Assembly: GCA_031292355.1 (NCBI GenBank) | Contig: JARLHI010000004.1 | Location: forward strand, 1-64,000 | DNA from: Candidatus Obscuribacterales bacterium | Lineage (GTDB): Bacteria > Cyanobacteriota > Vampirovibrionia > Obscuribacterales > Obscuribacteraceae | DNA length: 64,000 bases | Direction: 5' to 3' | Shown: in pieces, positions 17,919 through 26,342 of the stretch | Numbering within the stretch: the stretch's first letter is position 1 | Layout of the letters: the number at the start of each line of letters is the position of its first letter | The notes under the pieces: generated by a model | Databases searched by the model: none | What the model saw: the letters and a program-made list of their open reading frames with translations, nothing else | Told to the model about the DNA's origin: nothing | Translations under genes and position numbers: made by a program

Positions 17919-19532
17919 TCACACGGGAAGAGTAACACGAAATATGGAGCCACCACCTTCTCTATTTTTGGCCTCAATTTTTCCACCGTGAGCTGCCACC
18001 AGACCACTACATATTGCTAAGCCTATACCAACGCCCGGAACATTGCTTTCACTTAGAGATCTGCCGCGATAAAACGGCTTAAAGATTTGTAGCTCTTCAC
18101 CGGCAACAAGACCTTTGCCACGATCCTCAATAACAAATTCCAAATGACTATCTGTTTTAGTCGCGCGCAATCCAACATCGCTATCAGCTGGCGAATACTT
18201 GAGTGCGTTTTCAATGAGATTATGCAGAACTTGCACAATCTGCACCGAGTCCAATAATGCACTACCCAGACGGGCGTCGTTTTGGACAATAATACGGGCG
18301 TTTGCACGCGCATCAAATCCAGCAAGAGTCATGCCGATGACTTCACTAATTGGAATGGATTCCAACTTCGGTCGCCATGCTCCAGCTTCCAAACGGGATA
18401 AATCAAGAATGTTCGTGACCATACGATTAATGCGATCTACTTCAAGATCGACATCATTAAGTAAACTTTTCTGTTCTTCCTGGGCCAGCGCCTCTCCCGT
18501 ACTCTTCAAGGTTTGAATGGTGGCTTTAATGGAAGTGAGTGGACTACGAAAGTCATGTGACACCATTGCCAGCAGCGCGGTTTTCATCTGATCGGCCTCA
18601 AGCACTGCCTGGGCTTTAGCCTCGGCTCTCAGCGATTGTTCTCTTTGCAAAAGCAAACCCACATGATTGACGAGAGCGGTCAAGATTTGCTGTTCACGTC
18701 TATTAACGTCTGTTGATTCACCTGTTTTTAAATAGAGGACTGCAGAAACGCTACCTTCTGTATAAACAATAGGTACCAGCGAAAAAGGCAAATTGTCGTA
18801 CGAACTAGCGTCCTTATAAGCCTCATGAGCGCTATTGGCGTTCGGATATTGCAATGACTTTGATCCAAGCGGTAGGGCTCTACTAAGCACAAATTTGACT
18901 GCTCCTCGCCATTGCTCGATCAACAAACTTTGAGCTTCTTCGACACTCAAACCTTCTGTCACAAAAATCTGCAAATCGTCGTCACTATCTGCCACCACGA
19001 CTGCCAGTTCTCTCACATTGAGCAAATTGGAAATGCGGCGCAAGATGTAAGACATTGCTCGCTTCGAATCCAATTCGGACGCGACCTCCCAACTGGTTTC
19101 TGCAAGGGTCGTCATTTCTCGATCATGCTGGGAGGCGGCCTGTAATTGAATACGTAATCTTTCTGTAAGTTGACCGGTTACTATCGACACCAGTAAAAAT
19201 ACGCATAGCGCTACCCACTCCGAGGCATCTGCGACGGTCAGGGTATAGAACGGCGGCACAAAAAAATAATCGGCACACAGCACACATAATAACGAAGTAA
19301 AAATTGCCACAAGGCGGCCGAACTGAATTGATACAACGATGATAACCAGCAGATTGAGCATGTAGACATCCGACAGAGTGACGGACGCGCTCAGAGATTT
19401 TAGTAACAGCGTCATCACAGCAACGCCAGCGGTCGAGAATATATACGCCACTGGGGTCGAACTACGCGACGAATCACCTGGATAAAAGAATCGACTTTTG
19501 CCGGTAATGGTGGTTTGCAGTTTCCTGAACAT
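17919..19532 (-). CDS. Histidine kinase, KdpD transmitter-like (DUF4118-GAF-HisKA-HATPase)
   Basis: 537 aa. Four TM helices of a DUF4118 module (about 30-125, with CADYFFVPPFYTLTV), a GAF-like region (about 140-295), HisKA with H-box MVSHDFRSPLTSI near residue 326, and HATPase with NLIENALKYSP, EDRGKGL and GVGIGLAIC. DUF4118 plus this kinase core corresponds to the C-terminal two thirds of KdpD, and kdpE follows, so this is probably the KdpE kinase. The KdpD and USP-like domains that normally precede it are in the separate protein at 7063-9045, which has its own DUF4118-GAF. Confidence 0.9.
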   Translation of the reverse strand: MFRKLQTTITGKSRFFYPGDSSRSSTPVAYIFSTAGVAVMTLLLKSLSASVTLSDVYMLNLLVIIVVSIQFGRLVAIFTSLLCVLCADYFFVPPFYTLTVADASEWVALCVFLLVSIVTGQLTERLRIQLQAASQHDREMTTLAETSWEVASELDSKRAMSYILRRISNLLNVRELAVVVADSDDDLQIFVTEGLSVEEAQSLLIEQWRGAVKFVLSRALPLGSKSLQYPNANSAHEAYKDASSYDNLPFSLVPIVYTEGSVSAVLYLKTGESTDVNRREQQILTALVNHVGLLLQREQSLRAEAKAQAVLEADQMKTALLAMVSHDFRSPLTSIKATIQTLKSTGEALAQEEQKSLLNDVDLEVDRINRMVTNILDLSRLEAGAWRPKLESIPISEVIGMTLAGFDARANARIIVQNDARLGSALLDSVQIVQVLHNLIENALKYSPADSDVGLRATKTDSHLEFVIEDRGKGLVAGEELQIFKPFYRGRSLSESNVPGVGIGLAICSGLVAAHGGKIEAKNREGGGSIFRVTLPV

Positions 19533-19822
19533 AAACGATATGACTTACTTGTCGATTGAGGAGCCGCCCATGATGGATATCGAGAAGACACGCCAAAGGG
19601 ACAAAAAAGGTATGCAAAGAGTCCAAAAGTCCATCGTTGCAAACATTACCACGGAAGAGAAATTTTTCTACTAATTGTCGAGCAGTGATGTCAGCAGATC
19701 GCCAAAACCCTTTACTGTAAAGCATTTCAAGTCAGCTATACCTCAATCGGTGGATACCCTCATTGGTGGATTACTTTGTCACCAGACCTCAGTACGATCA
19801 AAAAACAAGCCGCAGAAATTTT
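19533..19822. other. Intergenic region with a shared ~38-bp element
   Basis: Between the kinase and the sigma factor. No gene is recognised. Bases 19741-19778 (CCTCAAT-NN-GTGGATACC, then TTGG and TGGATT) resemble 23118-23153 upstream of a response regulator. A 9-bp tandem repeat follows directly. Confidence 0.4.
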
Positions 19823-19912
19823 GAACTTTTTGAACTTTTTGAACTTTCTGAACTTTTTGAACTTTTTGAACTTTTTGAACTTTTTGAACTTTTTGAACTT
19901 TTTGAACTTTTT
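19823..19912. repeat. 9-bp tandem repeat, ten copies of GAACTTTTT
   Basis: Ten head-to-tail 9-bp units start at 19823 and every ninth base to 19904. The third unit reads GAACTTTCT; the others are identical. An eleventh degenerate unit begins GTAC. The array ends 17 bases before the ATG of the ECF sigma factor gene, so copy number would change the leader or promoter of that gene. The antisense frame through it (repeating VQK) is not a gene. Confidence 0.95.
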
Positions 19913-19929
19913 GTACATATGGGGATCTT

Positions 19930-20592
19930 ATGAATAGTGCTTTAGCCTGTCCGGCAAAAACAATGAGCGTGGTCAACGGGACAAATCTCGCCAGTCTTTC
20001 GGATGGCGAACTTGTTGTACTTTGCCAGAAAGATAATCGGGGTGCTTTTGAAGTGCTGGTCAAGCGTCATCAACGCACCGTCTATGGCATGCTGATGAAA
20101 CTGGCTCCAGACTGGACAGACACAGCCGATCTCGCTCAAGAATCATTCATTCGCATATGGAAAGGTATTAACAAACTGCAAAATCCACAGGCATTTAAGT
20201 CTTGGGTGGTGCAAATTGTGACGCACCTATTTTATGACGAATTGCGCAGACGTCCACGTCGCACACCAATCTTGTCTCTAGATCAAGCCATGTATGGCGA
20301 GGACGAAAGTGACGCAGTAACTAGAGACATTGAAGACCCAGCTGCCGGTCCTGAAGAGTTGCTGCAAAGAAAAGATCTTGACGCCATGGTGCAATCAGCA
20401 ATTGCCTCTTTACCTAGGCAATTCCGCACAGCCATAGTGCTGCGTGAATTAGAAGACCTTTCTTACGACGAGATTGCGCATCTGACAAACACGGATATAG
20501 GCACAGTCAAATCGAGAATTTCGAGAGCACGGAGCAAAGTGCAGCAAATTCTCAGACCACAATTTGGCGAATCTAAAAAGTTGTCAGCTTGA
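19930..20592 (+). CDS. ECF-type RNA polymerase sigma factor
   Basis: 220 aa. Region 2 (FEVLVKRHQRTVYGM, DTADLAQESFIRIWKGI) and region 4 (LPRQFRTAIVLRELEDLSYDEIA, TDIGTVKSRISRARSKVQQIL) are complete. It directs RNA polymerase to a dedicated promoter set. No anti-sigma gene is adjacent, which is unusual for ECF factors. The 9-bp repeat array lies directly upstream and may tune its expression. No strong SD is visible before ATG 19930 (nearest purine run GGGGAT). Confidence 0.92.
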   Translation: MNSALACPAKTMSVVNGTNLASLSDGELVVLCQKDNRGAFEVLVKRHQRTVYGMLMKLAPDWTDTADLAQESFIRIWKGINKLQNPQAFKSWVVQIVTHLFYDELRRRPRRTPILSLDQAMYGEDESDAVTRDIEDPAAGPEELLQRKDLDAMVQSAIASLPRQFRTAIVLRELEDLSYDEIAHLTNTDIGTVKSRISRARSKVQQILRPQFGESKKLSA

Positions 20593-20603
20593 CACCTTTA
20601 TTC

Positions 20604-21347
20604 TTAAACGATGCCTTGCTTCATAGCTTTGACAGCGGCTTCAGTACGATCTGAAACTGCCAATTTTTCCATAATGTGGCGCATGTGCGTTTTTACTGTT
20701 TCAAGTCCCAGCCCCAAGCGCTCGGCGATTTTCTGATTGCTTAATCCATCGGCTACAAGGCGCAGAACCTCTGTCTCACGTGGCGAAAGGCTTAAACTTG
20801 ATTTTTGCTTTACAGCTGGTTGAGGACTTTGCTGTTGCACAGAGGGCACCACTTGTGGTGCGGAGGCATTAACATTGCCGGCATATGCGCTAAGGACACG
20901 ATTGGCAATACCTGGATCCAACCAGGCCGCGCCGCTTGCCACCATCCGAATCACTGCAGACAATTGAGAAGCTGTTATGTTCTTGAGACAGTAACCATTG
21001 GCACCGGCGCTCAGTGCCGCAAATATGGTCTGGTCGCTCTTATGCGAGGTGAGCATGATAATGCTTACACCCAGATTTAATTCTTTGATCGCTCTTGTCG
21101 CTTCAATACCGTCCATGACGGGCATTTCGATGTCCATTAACACAATCTGCGGCTTTAACTCTCGCGTTTTCTCGACGCCTTCTTGACCGTCAGCGGCTTC
21201 ACCAACAATCTTCAAACCGCTCAATTGTTCAAGCGACAACTTCAATCCCATGCGAGTAAATTCATGGTCTTCGACGATCAAAACGCTAACTGGGCTTTCA
21301 GAATCGGAAGAATCGCTGTTGGATTGCGGAATTGACTCGGGTGTCAT
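20604..21347 (-). CDS. NarL/FixJ-family response regulator
   Basis: 247 aa. Receiver domain with phospho-acceptor Asp72 (IVLMDIEMPVMDG), a Gln/Pro-rich linker (about 155-182), and a LuxR-type HTH (LSPRETEVLRLVADGLSNQKIAERLGL.. ETVKTHM). Its ATG overlaps the stop of the upstream hybrid kinase by one base (TAATG), which implies translational coupling and a cognate pair. Target genes unknown. Confidence 0.92.
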   Translation of the reverse strand: MTPESIPQSNSDSSDSESPVSVLIVEDHEFTRMGLKLSLEQLSGLKIVGEAADGQEGVEKTRELKPQIVLMDIEMPVMDGIEATRAIKELNLGVSIIMLTSHKSDQTIFAALSAGANGYCLKNITASQLSAVIRMVASGAAWLDPGIANRVLSAYAGNVNASAPQVVPSVQQQSPQPAVKQKSSLSLSPRETEVLRLVADGLSNQKIAERLGLGLETVKTHMRHIMEKLAVSDRTEAAVKAMKQGIV

Positions 21348-22963
21348 TATTTTTCACTGCCGGATAAGGTTTGAGTTTTTTGTGCAGAAGCTTCTCTAGT
21401 CACCATAGCCGCATTTTCAATCGGCAAGGTGATACTGAACACCGTCATTTTACCAACATCACTGTGGCATTCGATCCGCCCATGATGGGAATCCATGATT
21501 TGCTTACATAAGAAAAGCCCAAGCCCGTTGCTATTTTTGAATGTCTTGCGCGTCGTTCCGTGCCAGTAGCGCTCAAAAAGATGCGACCTGTCGGCAAGCG
21601 GAATGCCTACCCCATTGTCTTTCACGCGCAAAACGATGCCATTTTCTTCTCTTTCACCTGACACTTCTATTAGACCACCACTTGGCGTAAATTTAATGGC
21701 ATTGTCGAGCAAATTGAGAATGACACGGCGTATAGCCGTGCGGTCAGCACTGACGTGCGCAAGGCCATCAGGCAAATGCGATTGAATCTGCAATCCCTGC
21801 TCTTGAGCAAGTGGCAATAATTCATCGATACAGGCGGATGCTAATAACTTCAGGTCGACATCATCGAAATATAAAGCTTGCGCTCCGGCTTCATAGTGAT
21901 AAAGATCAAGCAAACTTTCGATCATATGCAACAAATTTTCGTTGTTCTTTTTCAGCATCGACAACAAATTGATAGCATCCGGCGAGGCGCTCTCTTGAAG
22001 TTTATTGAGAATCAAAGAAAGAGCGCGATCAGAGGCGATTACCGGGGTTTGCAAATCGTGCGCAAGAGTCGCGACAAAGTCTTTGCGTTGCGTATCCAGT
22101 TGTACTCTTTCAGTGACATCATGGGCTAATATGATCGTGCCCATTGTCGTCTCACTCAAGCCACTGACAGGCCAGGTGGCAACGTCGCAATGTCGCTCTT
22201 TCTGATCGCCATGCAAGTCGACAACAAGCATTTTTTGTTCGGTAATTTGAATGGGTTTACGTTCCGCGACCGCCTCAAACAGAGTGTCGGGTAGCCAACT
22301 GACAGTATCAAAAAATTTCTTGCCGACGACATTTTCAGCAAGCAAACCAAATTGCTCGGCAAACTGACTGTTCATATCTGTCACTATATGTCTGTCGTTC
22401 AATCGAGCAATTCCCATCGGTGCATGCTGCACGAGGGCGTTCATGGCATTTTTCTCAGCCTTGACAGCCTGTCTCTCGAGCTCCGTTAAACGCTCAGCCT
22501 CAGAGAGTTTAGCCGTAAATTCTCGTTGCTCGATCAAGCGAATGACTTCAGCTTGGCGCCTAACCTCTTCTTTCTTTTTGAACAACTCAACAAAAACAGA
22601 AACTTTCGAACGCAGTATTTCGGGCTGAAAAGGCTTCATGATGTAATCGACGGCGCCCACCGAATACCCTTTAAAGGCGTCGGCATCGTCTCTGAGCATA
22701 GCCGTTACGAAAATAATCGGCGTGTGTCTCGATTTCTCCCGCTCACGAATCAGTTTGGCCGCCTCGAAACCGTCCATTTCGGGCATCATTACGTCAAGCA
22801 AAATGACAGCGAAGTCAAATTCGAGCAAATATTTCAGAGCCTCTTGCCCAGATTTTGCCTCGATTAAATTCTCACCAAGCGATGCCAAAGTAGCGCTCAA
22901 CACGAGCAAATTCTCTGGTCGATCATCAACCAGCAGAATATTGACCTTGGACCCTTCCGTCAT
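21347..22963 (-). CDS. Hybrid sensor: receiver-PAS-histidine kinase
   Basis: 538 aa from ATG 22963, chosen because AGAGG precedes it and the receiver begins at once. N-terminal receiver (Asp57 in VILLDVMMPEMDG), coiled coil (about 125-185), PAS domain (about 185-300), HisKA with H-box TLAHDLQTPV, and HATPase (NLLDNAIKFTPSG, VKDNGVGIP, NGLGLFLCK). Soluble. An N-terminal receiver feeding a kinase suggests it integrates a phosphorelay signal. Translationally coupled to the NarL-type regulator. Confidence 0.9.
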   Translation of the reverse strand: MTEGSKVNILLVDDRPENLLVLSATLASLGENLIEAKSGQEALKYLLEFDFAVILLDVMMPEMDGFEAAKLIREREKSRHTPIIFVTAMLRDDADAFKGYSVGAVDYIMKPFQPEILRSKVSVFVELFKKKEEVRRQAEVIRLIEQREFTAKLSEAERLTELERQAVKAEKNAMNALVQHAPMGIARLNDRHIVTDMNSQFAEQFGLLAENVVGKKFFDTVSWLPDTLFEAVAERKPIQITEQKMLVVDLHGDQKERHCDVATWPVSGLSETTMGTIILAHDVTERVQLDTQRKDFVATLAHDLQTPVIASDRALSLILNKLQESASPDAINLLSMLKKNNENLLHMIESLLDLYHYEAGAQALYFDDVDLKLLASACIDELLPLAQEQGLQIQSHLPDGLAHVSADRTAIRRVILNLLDNAIKFTPSGGLIEVSGEREENGIVLRVKDNGVGIPLADRSHLFERYWHGTTRKTFKNSNGLGLFLCKQIMDSHHGRIECHSDVGKMTVFSITLPIENAAMVTREASAQKTQTLSGSEK

Positions 22964-23282
22964 GCCAAAACCTCTGACAATGAAGCCACACCAGCCGGAT
23001 ACCTCATCAACAACCGGTACGGGCACGGGCGTTTACCCAGTATAACCTTGTTGCTTGTTGGTTTCGAGCATGACAATGTCTCAGACTATCTTTTCAGATT
23101 CGGGGGATGGCGGCATCCCTCAATAAGTGGATACCTATTTGGCTGGATTGATTTTTAGCCGAGCGAGTTTAACATTGGAAAATTCCCCTTTCGCTAGGGT
23201 TGCGCGAGTCAAGAGGATAGCCAAGCGTTGGAAATCGAGAAAATTAGCTGGAAGTTCGTGCAATTGGTCAAGAACAGTGTCA
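22964..23282. other. Intergenic region between hybrid kinase and response regulator
   Basis: No gene assigned, although the response regulator frame stays open upstream to GTG 23127. Contains a ~36-bp segment (23118-23153) similar to one upstream of the ECF sigma factor. Likely holds two divergent promoters. Confidence 0.4.
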
Positions 23283-23684
23283 ATGCGACGATCTCAAAAT
23301 AGCCGACCGCTCGTCCTCGTCGTAGACGACGATCCCCGTCATGGACAACTTTTAAATTTACTCGAAGAGAACCTAGCAATCAAAGTTTTTAATGTGCATT
23401 CCTGCGAAGAAGCGCTTAGCGCTGTCAAAGAAAACAGCTTCGATTTGATACTGATGGATTACAGCATGCCTGAAAGAGACGGTGTGGATTGCACAAAGTG
23501 TCTAAAGGAAATTTTTGCAACGTCGGAAATCTTACCAATCATTGCAGTCACGGGGCACGCAAGCGATGAAGTGAAAAGGATTTGTCTTGATTCGGGTATG
23601 GATGATTTTCTGACTAAGCCTTTTACTATTAACGCTCTGCAAGCAATGATCGATAAACATCTTGCATTAAACGCCGACAACTAG
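23283..23684 (+). CDS. Single-domain response regulator (CheY-like)
   Basis: 133 aa from ATG 23283. Receiver only: acidic DDD near residue 16, phospho-acceptor Asp59 (LILMDYSMPERDG), Thr in AVTGHAS and Lys in DDFLTKPF. No output domain, so it acts by protein contact or in a relay, possibly with the neighbouring hybrid kinase. The frame is open upstream to a GTG at 23127, but that part is basic and has no homology, so the shorter start is preferred; no clear SD. It overlaps the convergent TPR gene by four bases. Confidence 0.8.
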   Translation: MRRSQNSRPLVLVVDDDPRHGQLLNLLEENLAIKVFNVHSCEEALSAVKENSFDLILMDYSMPERDGVDCTKCLKEIFATSEILPIIAVTGHASDEVKRICLDSGMDDFLTKPFTINALQAMIDKHLALNADN

Positions 23685-24253
23685 CGGGCCTGGGTTCCAA
23701 CGCGTCGGATCGCATTCAAACTACGAGAGACAGTGCCATCCGGTGATTGATGCAAAGAGGGATCCAACTCGATTGCTTTAAGATAAGCCCTTTCTGAACC
23801 GCTTAAATCACCGAGTTTGGCCTTGATTGCCCCAAGTTGAACGTAGGCGTTTGCATAGCGTGGATTCAACTGAATGGCGCGACTGACTTCATCGCTGGCT
23901 CTTTTATAATCACCAGTTTTACAGCAGGCCACAGCCATCTCATAGTGGGCAACCTCATTGCGCTCATCTTGGGCAAGCACTTGTTCGAGCACTTTTATTG
24001 TTGCTTGCCAGTTACCATAAGCGGCGTAGGCTTCGGCTGTTTTACAAGCAGCAGAAGCCGCCTGAAGGTGTTGAGCAAGAGGAGAAGCAGGCGGGTCTGG
24101 TTTATCGTCTGTGCTAAGCGTACTTGGCCCCATTGTATTGATTGAATCCAGAACATCCTTGCCGTTTGCTCTCTGTCCAGTCGAACAAAAAACAATCAAC
24201 GACGCGAGCACCAGATAAAGTGGCACGAAAAAGCTGGATAATCGCCGTGACAT
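23681..24253 (-). CDS. TPR protein with signal peptide or anchor
   Basis: 190 aa. N-terminal hydrophobic segment (FFVPLYLVLASLIVFCS) is a signal peptide or anchor; the Cys is not in a clear lipobox. Three TPR-like repeats follow from about 70 (GNWQATIKVLEQVLAQ, GDYKRASDEVSRAIQLNP, GDLSGSERAYLKAIELDP). TPRs form protein-binding scaffolds; the partner is unknown. The next gene in the same direction is upstream (ABC exporter), eight bases away, so they may share a transcript. Confidence 0.8.
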   Translation of the reverse strand: MSRRLSSFFVPLYLVLASLIVFCSTGQRANGKDVLDSINTMGPSTLSTDDKPDPPASPLAQHLQAASAACKTAEAYAAYGNWQATIKVLEQVLAQDERNEVAHYEMAVACCKTGDYKRASDEVSRAIQLNPRYANAYVQLGAIKAKLGDLSGSERAYLKAIELDPSLHQSPDGTVSRSLNAIRRVGTQAR

Positions 24254-24261
24254 TTTAGTTT

Positions 24262-26070
24262 TCAGGATTGACCTTCTTTAAACTGTTTACGATACAGATC
24301 GCAATAATATGCATCAAGGGCCATAAGTTCGTCATGTGTGCCCTGCTCAACTAGACGGCCTCTCGCAAAGACGAATATGATATCAGCTGCAATGATTGTC
24401 GACAGGCGGTGGGCGACAATTAGATTCGTGCGTCCCTTCATCAGTTCCGCAAGCGCGTTTTGAATGAGAATTTCATTATGAGAATCAAGAGAGCTTGTGG
24501 CTTCATCAAGGATGAGAATCTGTGGGTTTTTCAAGAGAACGCGAGCAATGGCTAAGCGCTGTCTTTCTCCACCGCTCAATTTATGCCCGCGCTCACCGAC
24601 CACTGTCTCGAACTTCTCAGGGAGCGAATCGATGAACTCATAGATGCTCGCGGCTTTTGCGGCAGCCATGATTTCGTCGTCAGACGCCTCAGCGCGTGCA
24701 TATTTGAGGTTATTCAAGATAGTATCGTGAAATAGATAGGTCTCTTGTGTCACAACGCCCATATGTTGACGCAACGACAACAAATTGAATTCACGAATGT
24801 CAGTGCCATCAATGGCGATGGCGCCTTCGGTGGGATCATAAAAGCGGGGCAAAAGTTGCGTTACCGTAGTTTTACCAGCACCAGAGTGGCCAACAAAAGC
24901 AGCTGTCTGCCCGGCTTTAATACTAAACGATACATGCTCAAGAGCTTGTCGAGTTTTGGGATAAGAAAATGAGACGTCATTGAAAGCGATCTGATCTTTA
25001 ATCAGCTCGAGCGTCTGAGGCTGAAGTGGTTCTGTTTCGATATCCATGTCGAGGTAATCAAAAATTCTTTCAAATACGGCGATAGCACTAACCAGCTGCA
25101 CCTGAACGCCAGCAAGGGCCGCAGTTGGTCCATAGAGACGATTAAGCAAAGCGACAAAAGTGACAATGATACCGAGAGTGACACCGTACTTCATCACCAT
25201 CCAGCCCCCGACCAGCCAGACTATTGCCGGTCCCACGACAACCATAGCGGTGACTATCATGATAAACCAGCGCCCGACCATAGCCAGTCGAACTTCGAGA
25301 TTCATTAAGGCCGAGCCTATATCGTTAAAACGCTCTTTTTCATAAATGCCCTGTCCAAACGATTTAATCAAGCTAATTCCAGACAGTGACAGCGTTTCAT
25401 GTAGAAGTGCTTGCACTTCGTCGCGTTTCTTGCGAGTCAGTTTTCTCACATCATACATTTTGCGACCAGCTGGAAAAATAGGCACAATCATCAGCGGCAA
25501 AATACCTATGGAAAGGATAGCCAGGCGCCAATCGAGAACGCAAATGGCGATAATAGTAGTGATGATCGTGAACACATTGGAAACGACCGTAACCAGAGTG
25601 CCTGTCAAAACATTATCAATGCTTTCAATGTCATTCGAAACACGATTGATAATTTCGCCTGATTTGGTTTCGGTGAAAAATCCTAGCGGCAGTTTATGCA
25701 AATGAGTGACTAGCGCCGTGCGTATATCGCGCACGATACCTTCGCCGATAACCGAGTTGAAATAGCCCTGAAACACACCAGCAGCCCCAGTTAAAAGAGC
25801 GGAGCCAACCATAATGCCGACATACCAGCTCAAAGCCACAAAATCTTTTTGAGGCAGCGCTTTGTCGATAATCCACAGAGTCAAAATTGGTGGCAACAGC
25901 CCAAGGCAAGAAGAAAGAACAATGGCGATGAGCAAATAAATTTCTTGCTTGAAATAAGGGCGGAACAAACCGGCAATGCGCCGCCAGTCAGTATCCTTTT
26001 TGATTCGTTTCTTTTCTGGATCAAACATATTGGACCACATCAACTGATGCGGACCGCCAGAGGCAAACAC
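24262..26070 (-). CDS. ABC exporter, MsbA/multidrug type (fused TM-NBD)
   Basis: 602 aa half-transporter. Six TM helices (about 35-320) precede a nucleotide-binding domain with Walker A VGHSGAGKTTV, Q-loop VTQETYLFHD, signature LSGGERQRLAIARVLL, Walker B ILILDEATSSLD and the H-loop IVAHRLSTI. It works as a homodimer, exporting lipid or drug-like substrates. The start is uncertain: GTG 26070 (AGG at spacing eight) or ATG 26040/26028; homology begins near the DTDWRRI segment after the latter. A promoter-like TTGACA lies at 26315-26320 on this strand. Confidence 0.93.
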   Translation of the reverse strand: MFASGGPHQLMWSNMFDPEKKRIKKDTDWRRIAGLFRPYFKQEIYLLIAIVLSSCLGLLPPILTLWIIDKALPQKDFVALSWYVGIMVGSALLTGAAGVFQGYFNSVIGEGIVRDIRTALVTHLHKLPLGFFTETKSGEIINRVSNDIESIDNVLTGTLVTVVSNVFTIITTIIAICVLDWRLAILSIGILPLMIVPIFPAGRKMYDVRKLTRKKRDEVQALLHETLSLSGISLIKSFGQGIYEKERFNDIGSALMNLEVRLAMVGRWFIMIVTAMVVVGPAIVWLVGGWMVMKYGVTLGIIVTFVALLNRLYGPTAALAGVQVQLVSAIAVFERIFDYLDMDIETEPLQPQTLELIKDQIAFNDVSFSYPKTRQALEHVSFSIKAGQTAAFVGHSGAGKTTVTQLLPRFYDPTEGAIAIDGTDIREFNLLSLRQHMGVVTQETYLFHDTILNNLKYARAEASDDEIMAAAKAASIYEFIDSLPEKFETVVGERGHKLSGGERQRLAIARVLLKNPQILILDEATSSLDSHNEILIQNALAELMKGRTNLIVAHRLSTIIAADIIFVFARGRLVEQGTHDELMALDAYYCDLYRKQFKEGQS

Positions 26071-26290
26071 TTAGGACACCTCAAATATTTCGGAAATTTT
26101 CACTGTAGTCTTCAAAATAGTAGTCAAATAGTAGAGACCTGCGGCAAGAAAAGCAATGTAGCGATGCAAACTCGGCGCCAGGAACAATTTTTGCAGTTGA
26201 GTATTCTGATTAAATAGGAGAGTCTGACTATCGCCAGGGCATGATTTGGCCGGCTCCTTATTAACTAATCGTGTATTTTTCGATTGGCTA

Positions 26291-26320
26291 AATATGCTCT
26301 GCATAAACTAAAAGTGTCAA
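26291..26320 (-). promoter_or_regulatory. Sigma-70-like promoter for the ABC exporter
   Basis: On the minus strand a perfect -35, TTGACA (26320-26315), is followed after 18 bases by CATATT (26296-26291), four of six matches to the -10 consensus. It lies in the divergent gap between the exporter and htrA, giving a leader of about 200 nt before the exporter start. Confidence 0.4.
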
Positions 26321-26342
26321 GTAATTTTGCAGGTTAACCAAG

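Noticed and set aside
19779-20063. Antisense frame with VQK repeats
   Set aside because: Produced by the 9-bp GAACTTTTT array; overlaps the sigma factor start.
26071-26304. 77-aa frame just before the ABC exporter
   Set aside because: Its start lies within the promoter-like TTGACA/CATATT region and it has no SD; more likely the leader.
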